Below, one piece after another: positions 56,763-64,000 of a stretch of 64,000 nt of DNA. The stretch spans positions 1-64,000 of the forward strand of contig NZ_JAOZVR010000012.1 of assembly GCF_025869515.1 (NCBI RefSeq). The letters run 5' to 3'. The DNA comes from Ferrovibrio sp. GTDB lineage: Bacteria > Pseudomonadota > Alphaproteobacteria > Ferrovibrionales > Ferrovibrionaceae. Under the pieces are notes generated by a model, which saw only the letters and a program-made list of their open reading frames with translations, did no database searches and had not been told where the DNA came from. Within the stretch, counting starts at the first letter, position 1; each line of letters starts with the position of its first letter. Both the position numbers and the translations under genes were made by a program.

Positions 56763-58211
56763 TTAATCGGCAGCACTGAGCGGCCGGGCGACATCTTCCA
56801 GCGCCCGCCGCTCGGCCGCCACGCCCCAGATCGCCTGCACGATGCCGGCAAGCAGCATGATCGCCGCGCCCAGCAGGTAGCCGGCAAAGACACTGTTGCG
56901 CGATCCGGTTTCGATCAGCGCGCTGAACAGCAGCGGCGCGGCAACGCCGCCGATGCCGGTGCCGATGGCATAGAAGATCGCAATCGCCAGCGCGCGGATT
57001 TCAAGCGGGAAGGTCTCACTGACCGTCAGATAGGCCGAACTGGCGGCAGCCGAGGCAAAGAAAAAAACGATCGTCCAGGCGATGGTCTGCGTCATGCTGT
57101 TGAGCAGGCCCTGCTGGAACAGCCAGCCGCTGACCGCCAGCAGCAGGCCGGAGAGCATGAACGTACCGGCGATCATGGGGCGGCGACCGATCGTGTCGAA
57201 CAGCCGGCCGAGCAATAGCGGTCCCAGCACATTGCCCAGGGCGAAAGGCAGGATATACCAGCCCACGGCGCCGGCCGGTACGGCGTAAAAATCGGTCAGC
57301 ACCAGGGCATAGGTGAAAAAGATCGCGTTGTAGAAAAACGCCTGCGCCGCCATCAGGCTCAACCCGACCAGGGCCCGGCGGCGATGACGGCGGAACAGGA
57401 TATCTGCCAGTTCACGAAGATCGACGTGGCTGCGGCGGCGGATGCGGAGCCAGGTTGATGGTTGGCCGGACAGTGCAGGTCCATGGCGTTCGATACCGGC
57501 TACCACGATTTCGGCGTCCTGTATCCGACCGTGGGTCATCAGCCAGCGCGGGCTTTCGGGTATCCATCGCCGCATCAGCAAAATCGGGAGCGCCAGCACC
57601 GCGCCGATCAGGAAGCAGATGCGCCAGCCCCAGTCAGATTCACTGGCGACACCGAATACACCTGTATCGAGCAGCACCAGCGAGCCGGCGGCGCCCCTGG
57701 CGGCGCCGATCCAGAAGGTGGCGGTGATGGTCAGGTCGCGCCAGCCCCGGTAGCGGGCCGGGATCAGTTCCTGGATGGTCGAATTGATCGCGGTATATTC
57801 GCCGCCGATACCGGCCCCGGTGAGAAAACGGAACAGCGCGAAGCTCCACAGATTCCACGACAGGGCGGTGCCGGCAGTGGCCAGCGCATAGAGCGCCAGG
57901 GTGATGAAGAACAGCTTGCGGCGGCCGAGCCGGTCGGTCAGCCAGCCGAAATACAGCGCGCCCAGCACCGCACCGGCGAGGTAGGCGCTGCTGGCCAGGC
58001 CTATCTCGACATTGCTGAAGGCCAGACTCGGGCTTTCCTTCAGCGCTCCGGCCACTGCCCCGGCCAGGGTCACTTCCAGCCCGTCCAGAATCCAGGTGAT
58101 GCCCAGGGCCACCACCACGAGGCTGTGAAAGCGAGTCCAGGGCTGGCGGTCGAGCCGGCAGGGGATATCCGTGCGGATATCTGCAGCGCTTTCGACCGGC
58201 CGTTCGGTCAT
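56763..58211 (-). CDS. MFS transporter (sugar-porter/metabolite-H+ symporter type)
   Basis: A 482-residue protein with twelve predicted TM helices. It has ITWILDGLEVTLAGAVAGAL, GWLTDRLGRRKLFFITLALY (loop 2-3 motif), FRFLTGAGIGGEYTAINSTI, PESPRWLMTHGR (mid-loop) and GRLFDTIGRRPMIAGTFML. This pattern is typical of symporters for organic acids or sugars. It is divergent to the crotonase gene across a 126-bp region carrying the MarR-type site, which suggests import of an aromatic acid. That is inference from position only. Confidence 0.88.
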   Translation of the reverse strand: MTERPVESAADIRTDIPCRLDRQPWTRFHSLVVVALGITWILDGLEVTLAGAVAGALKESPSLAFSNVEIGLASSAYLAGAVLGALYFGWLTDRLGRRKLFFITLALYALATAGTALSWNLWSFALFRFLTGAGIGGEYTAINSTIQELIPARYRGWRDLTITATFWIGAARGAAGSLVLLDTGVFGVASESDWGWRICFLIGAVLALPILLMRRWIPESPRWLMTHGRIQDAEIVVAGIERHGPALSGQPSTWLRIRRRSHVDLRELADILFRRHRRRALVGLSLMAAQAFFYNAIFFTYALVLTDFYAVPAGAVGWYILPFALGNVLGPLLLGRLFDTIGRRPMIAGTFMLSGLLLAVSGWLFQQGLLNSMTQTIAWTIVFFFASAAASSAYLTVSETFPLEIRALAIAIFYAIGTGIGGVAAPLLFSALIETGSRNSVFAGYLLGAAIMLLAGIVQAIWGVAAERRALEDVARPLSAAD

Positions 58212-58271
58212 GCCGGGATTGGCCCTGTCGAGGCCGGAAAGGTGCGGATTTCCGGGCTGGATTCTGTCGTC

Positions 58272-58309
58272 TTGCCATCCGGACAGAAATCGTTATGCTT
58301 CATAACAAT
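58272..58309 (+). promoter_or_regulatory. crotonase promoter overlapped by a MarR-type site
   Basis: A -35 TTGCCA (58272-58277), 16-bp spacer and TATGCT (58294-58299) form a plausible promoter. The 18-bp site GTTATGCTTCATAACAAT (58292-58309) overlaps its -10 and start point. On the minus strand it reads ATTGTTATGAAGCATAAC and matches the site beside marR (62936-62953) at 14 of 18 positions. Confidence 0.6.
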
Positions 58310-58337
58310 TATGGACAAAGCAAAAAAGATAGTCACC

Positions 58338-59153
58338 ATGCGTCTCGACCCCGCCGACCGCCATACCGCCGCCAATCTCGGCCTGCCCGCCACCTTGTCG
58401 GTCAGCGTGGAGGGCGACATCGCTGTGCTGAAACTGCAGCGCGTGGAAAAACGTAACGCTCTGGATAACGTCACGGTTCTCGGGCTGCAGGCATTTTTCC
58501 TCAATCCGCCGGCTGGCGTGAAGGTGGTGGTGCTGGATGGTGAAGGCGAGCATTTCTCTGCCGGCCTCGATCTGAGCGCGACGCAGGAATTGTCATCGAC
58601 CGACGGGGTGTTCCACTCGCGGATGTGGCATGAAGCTTTTCGCCACATCCAGTTCGGCAAGGTGCCGGTGATTTCCGTGCTGCATGGTGCAGTCATCGGT
58701 GGCGGCCTGGAGCTGGCGGCCTCGACCCATGTGCGCGTGGCTGAATCCTCGGCCTTCTACGCGCTGCCGGAAGGCCAGCGCGGCATTTTCGTGGGCGGTG
58801 GTGGTTCGGTCCGCATCCCCAAGCTGATCGGCACCGCCCGCATGATGGACATGATGCTGACAGGACGCGTCTACAATGCCGAGGAAGGCCACGCCATTGG
58901 CCTGTCGCAGTATCTGGTCGGCCCAGGCGAAGGCATGAAGGCGGCGATGGAACTGGCGCGCAAGATCGCCGCCAATGCGCCGATGACCAATTTCGCCGTC
59001 ATGCATGCACTGCCGCGCATCGCCGACAGCTCGCCCGAAGCCGGCTACATGATGGAAGCGATGATCTCGTCGATTGCCCAGGCCGATATCGAGGCGAAGA
59101 CGCGCATCCGCGACTTCCTCGAGAAGCGTGCCGGCAAGGTCGGCAAGAAGTAA
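58338..59153 (+). CDS. crotonase/enoyl-CoA hydratase family protein
   Basis: A 271-residue crotonase. The oxyanion-hole segment is GEHFSAGLDLSATQ. Both hydratase glutamates are present: Glu125 in GAVIGGGLELA and Glu145 in YALPEGQRGIFVGGGG, so it is probably an active hydratase rather than a lyase-only relative. The start is uncertain: ATG 58338 leaves room for the promoter, while ATG 58311 would lie only 5 nt after its start point; neither has a good SD. It lies 97 bp before the fcs-like ligase, in a hydroxycinnamate-type CoA pathway. Confidence 0.88.
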   Translation: MRLDPADRHTAANLGLPATLSVSVEGDIAVLKLQRVEKRNALDNVTVLGLQAFFLNPPAGVKVVVLDGEGEHFSAGLDLSATQELSSTDGVFHSRMWHEAFRHIQFGKVPVISVLHGAVIGGGLELAASTHVRVAESSAFYALPEGQRGIFVGGGGSVRIPKLIGTARMMDMMLTGRVYNAEEGHAIGLSQYLVGPGEGMKAAMELARKIAANAPMTNFAVMHALPRIADSSPEAGYMMEAMISSIAQADIEAKTRIRDFLEKRAGKVGKK

Positions 59154-59250
59154 GTCTAACGGCCAGACCGCGCATACCGCGGCGGCCATACCCCCACCAG
59201 AGGGGCCCCAGCAGAGGGCGACAGAACAGACTCGGGAGGAGTCACCGCGT

Positions 59251-61116
59251 ATGAGTCATCCGCATCGCCAGGTCAATTACGGCCGCGCCGATACAGAATT
59301 CACCCGGTTGCCGGATGGCACCATCCTGATGCGCTCGCCAGAGCCGCTGGATGCCTATCCGGATAAACTGACCGAGCGCCTGCTGCACTGGGCCAGGGTA
59401 GCGCCGGAGCGCATCTTCATGGCGCAGCGTGCCGGCGATGGCAGCTGGCGCCGGCTGAGCTATGCCGATCTGCTGCGCAATGTGCGCGCCGTCGGCCAGG
59501 CCCTGCTGGATCGCGGCCTGTCGGCCGACCGTCCGGTGGCGATCCTGTCGGATAACGACCTGGAGCATGTGCAGCTGGCGCTCGCAGCGCAGTATGTCGG
59601 TGTGCCGTCGGCGGCAATCTCGCCGGCCTATGCCCTGGTCTCCACCGATCATGCCAAACTCAGGCATGTGCTCGGCCTGCTGAAGCCGGGTCTGGTTTTT
59701 GCGGCTGACGGCACGCGCTATGCGGCCGCGATTGCCGCTGCCGTGCCGGCGGATGTGGAAGTGGTGGTGACAGCCAATCCCCCCGACGGCCGGATGACGA
59801 CGACTTTCGAAACGCTGCTGGCGACAGCGGTCACCGATGCGGTCGAACGCGCCCATGCCGCTGTCACGCCGGATACGGTGGCGAAATTCCTGTTCACGTC
59901 GGGCTCCACCGGCATGCCCAAGGGTGTGATCAATACCCAGCGCATGCTGTGCAGCAATCAGCAGATGATTGCCCAGTCGCTGCCGGTCTTCGCCGAAGAG
60001 CCGCCGGTCTTCATCGACTGGCTGCCGTGGAATCACACCTTCGGCGGCAACCACAATATCGGCATTACACTCTACAACGGTGGCTCGCTCTATATCGACG
60101 ACGGCAAACCAGTGCCGGCCCTGATCGAACGCACGGTGCGGAACCTGCGCGAAGTCGCGCCGACGGTGTATTTCAATGTGCCCAAGGGCTTTGAAATGCT
60201 GGTGCCCTATCTGCGTGACGACAGGGCATTGCGCGAGACGTTTTTCAGCCGCCTGAAGATGATTTTCTTCTCCGGTGCCGCCCTGCCGCAGCATGTCTGG
60301 ACCGCGATGGAAGACCTGGCAGTCGAGACCATCGGCATGCGGATTCCGATCATCAGCGGTCTGGGCGCCACCGAAACCGCACCCTTTGCGCTCTGCGCCA
60401 ACTGGCCGGTCGATCGTTCCGGCATCATCGGCCTGCCGGTGCCGGGCCTCGACCTGAAGCTGGTACCGAACGGGCAGAAGCTGGAAGTGCGCGTGCGCGG
60501 CCCGAATATCACGCCGGGCTACTGGCGCATGCCGGAGATCAGCGCCAAGGCCTTCGATGAGGATGGCTATTACAAGATGGGCGATGCCGCCCGCTTCATC
60601 GATACAGACAAGCCTGAAAAGGGCCTGATGTTCGATGGCCGCATCTCAGAGGATTTCAAGCTCACCAGCGGTACCTGGGTCAGCGTCGGACCGCTACGCG
60701 GCCGCTTCATCGCCCATTTCGCGCCCTTCGTGCGCGATGTGATCATCGCCGGCCATGACCGCGATACGCTGGCGGGCATTGTGATTGTCGATCTCGACAA
60801 TTGCCGCGCGCTGTGTCCCGATCTGCCGGCCGATGCCGGCCTTGCCCAGATCGCACACGATCCGCGCGTGCGCCACCGCTTTGCCGAATTGCTGGGCAGC
60901 TTTGCCCAGCAGGCTACCGGCAGTTCCAGCCGCATCGAGCGGATCCTGCTGCTGGATGAACCACCCTCACTTGATGTCGGTGAGGTTACCGACAAGGGCT
61001 CGATCAACCAGCGCGCCGTGCTGGATCATCGTGCGGCCCTGGTCGCCGATCTTTATGCCGCGCAACCCTCTCCCCGCGTGATCACTGCCAAGGTAAGCAT
61101 CGCCCATGTCGCGTAA
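59251..61116 (+). CDS. feruloyl-CoA synthase-like acyl-CoA ligase
   Basis: A 621-residue AMP-forming ligase of the ANL superfamily, matching the feruloyl-CoA synthase branch. It has the ATP loop [40 protein letters not shown], the acyl-AMP-binding [20 protein letters not shown], and [20 protein letters not shown] near the hinge. It activates ferulate/p-coumarate or a related acid with CoA. GGGAGGAG lies 9 nt before the ATG. It overlaps the thiolase gene by 11 bp. Exact substrate is inferred from neighbours. Confidence 0.9.
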   Translation: MSHPHRQVNYGRADTEFTRLPDGTILMRSPEPLDAYPDKLTERLLHWARVAPERIFMAQRAGDGSWRRLSYADLLRNVRAVGQALLDRGLSADRPVAILSDNDLEHVQLALAAQYVGVPSAAISPAYALVSTDHAKLRHVLGLLKPGLVFAADGTRYAAAIAAAVPADVEVVVTANPPDGRMTTTFETLLATAVTDAVERAHAAVTPDTVAKFLFTSGSTGMPKGVINTQRMLCSNQQMIAQSLPVFAEEPPVFIDWLPWNHTFGGNHNIGITLYNGGSLYIDDGKPVPALIERTVRNLREVAPTVYFNVPKGFEMLVPYLRDDRALRETFFSRLKMIFFSGAALPQHVWTAMEDLAVETIGMRIPIISGLGATETAPFALCANWPVDRSGIIGLPVPGLDLKLVPNGQKLEVRVRGPNITPGYWRMPEISAKAFDEDGYYKMGDAARFIDTDKPEKGLMFDGRISEDFKLTSGTWVSVGPLRGRFIAHFAPFVRDVIIAGHDRDTLAGIVIVDLDNCRALCPDLPADAGLAQIAHDPRVRHRFAELLGSFAQQATGSSSRIERILLLDEPPSLDVGEVTDKGSINQRAVLDHRAALVADLYAAQPSPRVITAKVSIAHVA

Positions 61117-62362
61117 ACCCGGTCTCGCCCAAGCTTATGAGGATATCTGGCTGCTGGAGGGCGTGCGTACACCCTTTGCCGACTATATGGGCGCACTGGC
61201 CGATGTGTCGCCGATTGATCTCGGTATCAAGGTGGCGAAGGAAGTGCTGAAGAAGGCCGATATGCCGGCGGCCGATATCGGCACTGTCGTAGCCGGCAAC
61301 ATGGCGCAGGCGTCATACGATGCCTATATGCTGCCGCGCCATGTCGGGCTTTATGCGGGTGTGCCCATCGAAGTCCCGGCGCATCTGGTGCAGCGTGTCT
61401 GCGGCACCGGCATCGAGGCGATCATGCAGGCTGCCGGACAGATTTCGATGGGGCAGACCGAAGTCGGCCTGGTGGTGGGGGCGGAATCGATGAGCCGCAA
61501 TCCGGTCGCGGCCTATACCCATCGCAACGGCTTTCGTCTGGGGCAGGTCGAGTTCAAGGATTTCCTCTGGGAAGCCCTGATCGATCCCGCCCCGGGCATC
61601 ATGATGGGGGATACGGCCGAAAATCTGGCGCGTGAATACCAGATCACTCGCGAAGAGGTGGACCAGTATGCCGCCGAGAGTTTCGACCGGGCGGTGAAGG
61701 CGAAGGCAGACGGCTATTTCAGGGGTGAGATCGCGCCGGTCGCCAGCGAGGAATTCGCACTGGCGGGGTATCACAGCCGCGGCATCAAGCTGAGCCGCAA
61801 GATGCCGGAAGTCACCGAAGACACTCATGTGCGGCCCTCGCCGGTGGAGGCGCTGGCCAAGATCCGCCCGGCTTTCGGCGGCGTGCAGACTGGCGGCAAT
61901 TCTTCCGCCGTGGTCGATGGCGCAGCGGCGGCCATCGTCGTTTCCGGCGATTATCTCCGTACCAAGGGGCGCACTGCGCTTGGCCGCGTGGTGGCGGGCG
62001 CCAGCGTTGGCGTGCGGCCGGAAATCATGGGTATCGGTCCGGTGCCGGCGATCCAGGCGCTCTGCGCCAAGGCCGGGATCGGCGTGGATGACATCGATCG
62101 TTTCGAAATCAACGAGGCTTTCGGTGCCCAGGTCATGGCCTGCATGCGCGCCCTCAATATCCCGCGCGAGAAGCTGAATGTGAATGGCGGCGCCATTGCC
62201 ATCGGCCACCCGCTGGGCGCCACCGGTGTGCGCCTGTCGGTGACGGTCGCGCGCGAGCTGAAGCGTTCCGGGTTGCGCTATGGCGTGGCCTCGGCCTGTA
62301 TCGGCGGCGGACAGGGTATCGCCCTGCTGATCGAGAATCCTGACGCTGCCAGGAAACACTAG
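61106..62362 (+). CDS. acetyl-CoA acyltransferase (thiolase)
   Basis: A 418-residue thiolase. The nucleophile is Cys99 in QRVCGTGIEAIMQAAGQISM; the other catalytic residues lie in INEAFGAQVMA, AIAIGHPLGATGVRL and SACIGGGQGIALL. It cleaves a 3-ketoacyl-CoA. Next to the ligase and crotonase it would shorten the hydroxycinnamoyl side chain by two carbons, giving a benzoyl-CoA-type product and acetyl-CoA. A 3-hydroxyacyl-CoA dehydrogenase is missing from the cluster. Confidence 0.93.
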   Translation: MSRKPGLAQAYEDIWLLEGVRTPFADYMGALADVSPIDLGIKVAKEVLKKADMPAADIGTVVAGNMAQASYDAYMLPRHVGLYAGVPIEVPAHLVQRVCGTGIEAIMQAAGQISMGQTEVGLVVGAESMSRNPVAAYTHRNGFRLGQVEFKDFLWEALIDPAPGIMMGDTAENLAREYQITREEVDQYAAESFDRAVKAKADGYFRGEIAPVASEEFALAGYHSRGIKLSRKMPEVTEDTHVRPSPVEALAKIRPAFGGVQTGGNSSAVVDGAAAAIVVSGDYLRTKGRTALGRVVAGASVGVRPEIMGIGPVPAIQALCAKAGIGVDDIDRFEINEAFGAQVMACMRALNIPREKLNVNGGAIAIGHPLGATGVRLSVTVARELKRSGLRYGVASACIGGGQGIALLIENPDAARKH

Positions 62363-62372
62363 GCCGTAAGCA

Positions 62373-62864
62373 CTAAGCCAGCGTCGTCAGTTTATCCAGA
62401 AGGTTGAGCAGCAGCTGCTTGTCGGCGCTGCCCAGCACGGCCTCGACGCGTTTCTCATGCTGTGTCAGCAGATGGCGATAGGATTCCTTGAGGAAGCCTT
62501 CGCCTTTGGGCGTCAGATACAGTGCATTCGAGCGGCGGTCGCCCGGTGCTGCCGCGCGGCGGGCCAGTTTGCGTTGCTCCAGTTCATCGAGCAGCGCCAC
62601 GAAATTGGCACGGTTGATTCCCAGCGCTTCGCTGACGCGCGACTGTTTCAGCCCCGGATTGGCGGCGATGATTGCCAGCACCGAGAATTGCGCCGGGCGC
62701 AGCTCGAAGCCTTTCATCGCGATCAGGAAATCCTGGAAGACCGCGAGTTGGGCGCGGCGCAGGCGATAGCCCAGCAGATTGTCGAGCAGGCCAAGATCGA
62801 TCGGCTGCTTTTCGTCTGCGACTTCGGCTGTGGCGGGTGTGGTTTTGCGGCGGGGAGCGGCCAT
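62373..62864 (-). CDS. MarR family transcriptional regulator
   Basis: A 163-residue winged-helix regulator. The DNA-binding core is LRPAQFSVLAIIAANPGLKQ, SRVSEALGINRANFVALLDE and LEQRKLARRAAAPGDRRSNA, followed by YLTPKGEGFL. The N-terminal LLGYRLRRAQLAVFQDF is typical of MarR proteins tied to aromatic catabolism (for example CouR, which senses p-coumaroyl-CoA). ATG 62864 is used; the longer frame runs through the operator. Its start is 72 bp from one MarR-type site, and a second copy lies at the crotonase promoter, so it is probably the local repressor. Confidence 0.92.
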   Translation of the reverse strand: MAAPRRKTTPATAEVADEKQPIDLGLLDNLLGYRLRRAQLAVFQDFLIAMKGFELRPAQFSVLAIIAANPGLKQSRVSEALGINRANFVALLDELEQRKLARRAAAPGDRRSNALYLTPKGEGFLKESYRHLLTQHEKRVEAVLGSADKQLLLNLLDKLTTLA

Positions 62865-62935
62865 GGCTTCCGGTTTAGACAAAATCAGCCGGCCTGACAA
62901 TCGACATGACGAAATTCCGATAATCGGCCTGCAGT

Positions 62936-62955
62936 ATTGTTGTTCAGTATAACAA
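62936..62955. promoter_or_regulatory. MarR-type operator between marR and the thioesterase gene
   Basis: ATTGTTGTTCAGTATAAC (62936-62953) matches the site at the crotonase promoter at 14 of 18 positions. It contains TTGTT-N6-AACAA symmetry (62940-62955). A TATAAC -10-like hexamer (62948-62953) sits inside it, in a 162-bp divergent region. Confidence 0.6.
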
Positions 62956-63026
62956 ATAAGGTTGGCCGGGCTTGACCACCGAGACCTGACCGCCAGAATA
63001 CCGGAATAGTTGGGAGACAAACCAAT

Positions 63027-63440
63027 ATGAAAACCCATATTCACCGCGTGCCCATCGAATGGGGTGATGCCGATCCGGCCCGGATCGTGTTCTATCCGCG
63101 CTATTTCGCCTGGTTCGATGCCTCGACGCGGCATCTGTGGGAAAGTGTCGGTATCGACATGCGCACGGTGTTCGATCGGTATGGCGTGGTCGGCATTCCG
63201 ATTGCTGAGGCGAATGCCAAATTCCTCAGCCCGTCGAAATTCGGCGACGTGATCGAGGTGCACAGTTCAATCCCGGACTGGGGCGAGAAGCATTTCACCG
63301 TCCGTCACCAGATCTTCAATGCCGGTGTGCTGGCCGTGGAAGGCTATGAGCGCCGCGTCTGGGCGGCAGAGCGCACTGACAAGCCCGGCCGGCTGAAAGC
63401 CCTGCCGGTGCCGGAGGAGATTCGCAACCTGTTCGAGTAA
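63027..63440 (+). CDS. 4-hydroxybenzoyl-CoA thioesterase family protein
   Basis: A 137-residue hot-dog-fold thioesterase. It has the 4HBT signature VPIEWGDADPARIVFYPRYF (8-27) with the catalytic Asp in GDADPARIV, then AWFDASTRHLWESVG and FGDVIEVHSSIPDWG. It would release CoA from an aromatic acid such as 4-hydroxybenzoyl-CoA, the expected end product of the upstream ligase-hydratase-thiolase path from p-coumarate. GGGAG lies upstream of the ATG. It is convergent with iclR. Confidence 0.87.
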   Translation: MKTHIHRVPIEWGDADPARIVFYPRYFAWFDASTRHLWESVGIDMRTVFDRYGVVGIPIAEANAKFLSPSKFGDVIEVHSSIPDWGEKHFTVRHQIFNAGVLAVEGYERRVWAAERTDKPGRLKALPVPEEIRNLFE

Positions 63441-63444
63441 GTAT

Positions 63445-64000
63445 TCAGGCCAGCGCCATGCGGATGCCTTCCGCGGCATAGAGTAACGGAGAGAGGTAGC
63501 GCTGCTGCATTTCTTCCGCGCTGATGCGGCTGGCATGGCCGCTGACATTCATGGCGGCCAGCACGCGGCCGGCCTGGTTGCGGATCGGCACGGCGATCGA
63601 ACGCAGGCCGATTTCCAGTTCCTGGTCCACCATGGCATAGCCGTCGCGGCGCGCCTCGCTGATGCGCTCGCGCAACAGGGCAGGGTCGGTGATGGTGTGC
63701 GGGGTCAGCGGCTTGAAGCTGGCCTCGCTGAAAAACTGTTCCAGTTCGCTCGGCCGCAGGTCGGACAGCAGTACGCGGCCCATCGAGGTGCAGAAAGCCG
63801 GCAGGCGGGTGCCGATGCCCAGTGCCACCGACATGATGCGCTTGGTCGGCACGCGGGCGACATAGACGATGTCGCTGCCTTCCAGCACCGAGATCGAGCA
63901 GGATTCGTTCACCTGCTCGGTCAGCCGCTCCATGAAAGGCTGGGCGCGTTCCCAGATATGCATCGAGGTCAGAAAGGCGAAACCGAGTTCCAGCACGCGC
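63445..64000 (-). CDS. IclR family transcriptional regulator (5' part beyond the window)
   Basis: A partial gene; only the C-terminal part, about 185 residues, is inside the window, and its start lies beyond 64000. It has the IclR effector domain: RVLELGFAFLTSMHIWERAQ, then ISVLEGSDIVYVARVPTKRI, TRLPAFCTSMGRVLLSDL, GYAMVDQELEIGLRSIAVPI and VLAAMNVSGHASRISAEEMQ. This is closest in style to the PcaR/PobR-type IclR proteins of aromatic degradation. The helix-turn-helix is off-window. Context suits control of a downstream protocatechuate-type route. Confidence 0.9.
   Translation of the reverse strand, partial: RVLELGFAFLTSMHIWERAQPFMERLTEQVNESCSISVLEGSDIVYVARVPTKRIMSVALGIGTRLPAFCTSMGRVLLSDLRPSELEQFFSEASFKPLTPHTITDPALLRERISEARRDGYAMVDQELEIGLRSIAVPIRNQAGRVLAAMNVSGHASRISAEEMQQRYLSPLLYAAEGIRMALA

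Overview
The window is GC-rich bacterial chromosome, densely packed on both strands, with no phage, IS or CRISPR signal. Gene content points to an alphaproteobacterium, probably of the Rhodospirillales type (Ferrovibrio-like is a guess). Supporting genes are a TrcR/DUF1013 cell-cycle regulator, the glycine-route HemA, a cysteine-less L31, a ROSE-like RNA thermometer before hsp20, DUF1192, a Coq7 hydroxylase and an EcfG-type stress promoter.

Layout. 1-5.2 kb: chorismate mutase, an OmpW porin, an orphan GspE-like P-loop protein, HemA, a flavin reductase, and a convergent degenerate receiver/HPt pair. 5.3-9.6 kb: RND efflux operon. 9.8-14.2 kb: HDAC-like deacetylase, EttA, and a TPR protein with two methyltransferase domains, one degenerate. 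14.2-19.3 kb: DMT and MFS transporters, an orphan NMT1-type binding protein, an aspartate-type aminotransferase and a ribbon-helix-helix protein. 19.4-23.6 kb: second RND pair. 24-28 kb: dipeptide-type ABC operon without its binding protein. 28.4-31.6 kb: TrcR, a quinone oxidoreductase, DUF1192, and TetR with an unknown target gene behind a perfect palindrome. 31.6-35.5 kb: a candidate small RNA, then metY, an alpha/beta hydrolase, thiE and suhB. 35.7-39.7 kb: OmpA-like protein, MotA/TolQ-like and MotB-like pair, DUF3574. 39.7-44.3 kb: paraoxonase-like protein, ABC exporter, lipoprotein-protease fusion. 44.4-49.2 kb: L31, a small orphan, Hsp20, and the glycolytic set gap-pgk-fba. 49.3-56.8 kb: DUF2459, PagL, GluQRS, AlkA-like glycosylase, esterase, HNH nuclease, YqaA-DsbB-Coq7, tRNA-Leu(CAA), CsbD and a ribosome-associated HPF/RaiA protein. 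56.8-64 kb: a hydroxycinnamate-type CoA catabolic module (MFS, crotonase, feruloyl-CoA synthase-like ligase, thiolase, MarR, 4HBT thioesterase, IclR cut by the window edge).

Most genes are housekeeping or common accessory functions, and I found no obvious new defence or mobile system. The most interesting signals are regulatory. Two near-identical 18-bp sites tie the MarR gene to the crotonase promoter. A candidate orphan sRNA with an anti-Shine-Dalgarno tract lies before metY, and a second terminator sits in the metY leader. A TetR-type palindrome lies between tetR and an unknown gene. A ROSE-like thermometer precedes hsp20, and an EcfG promoter precedes csbD. On the protein side the notable cases are a receiver domain lacking its phospho-acceptor Asp and conserved Lys, a methyltransferase with a decayed second copy, and the orphan GspE-like protein.

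Start codons were chosen from Shine-Dalgarno spacing and family length, and several differ from the longest possible reading frame.
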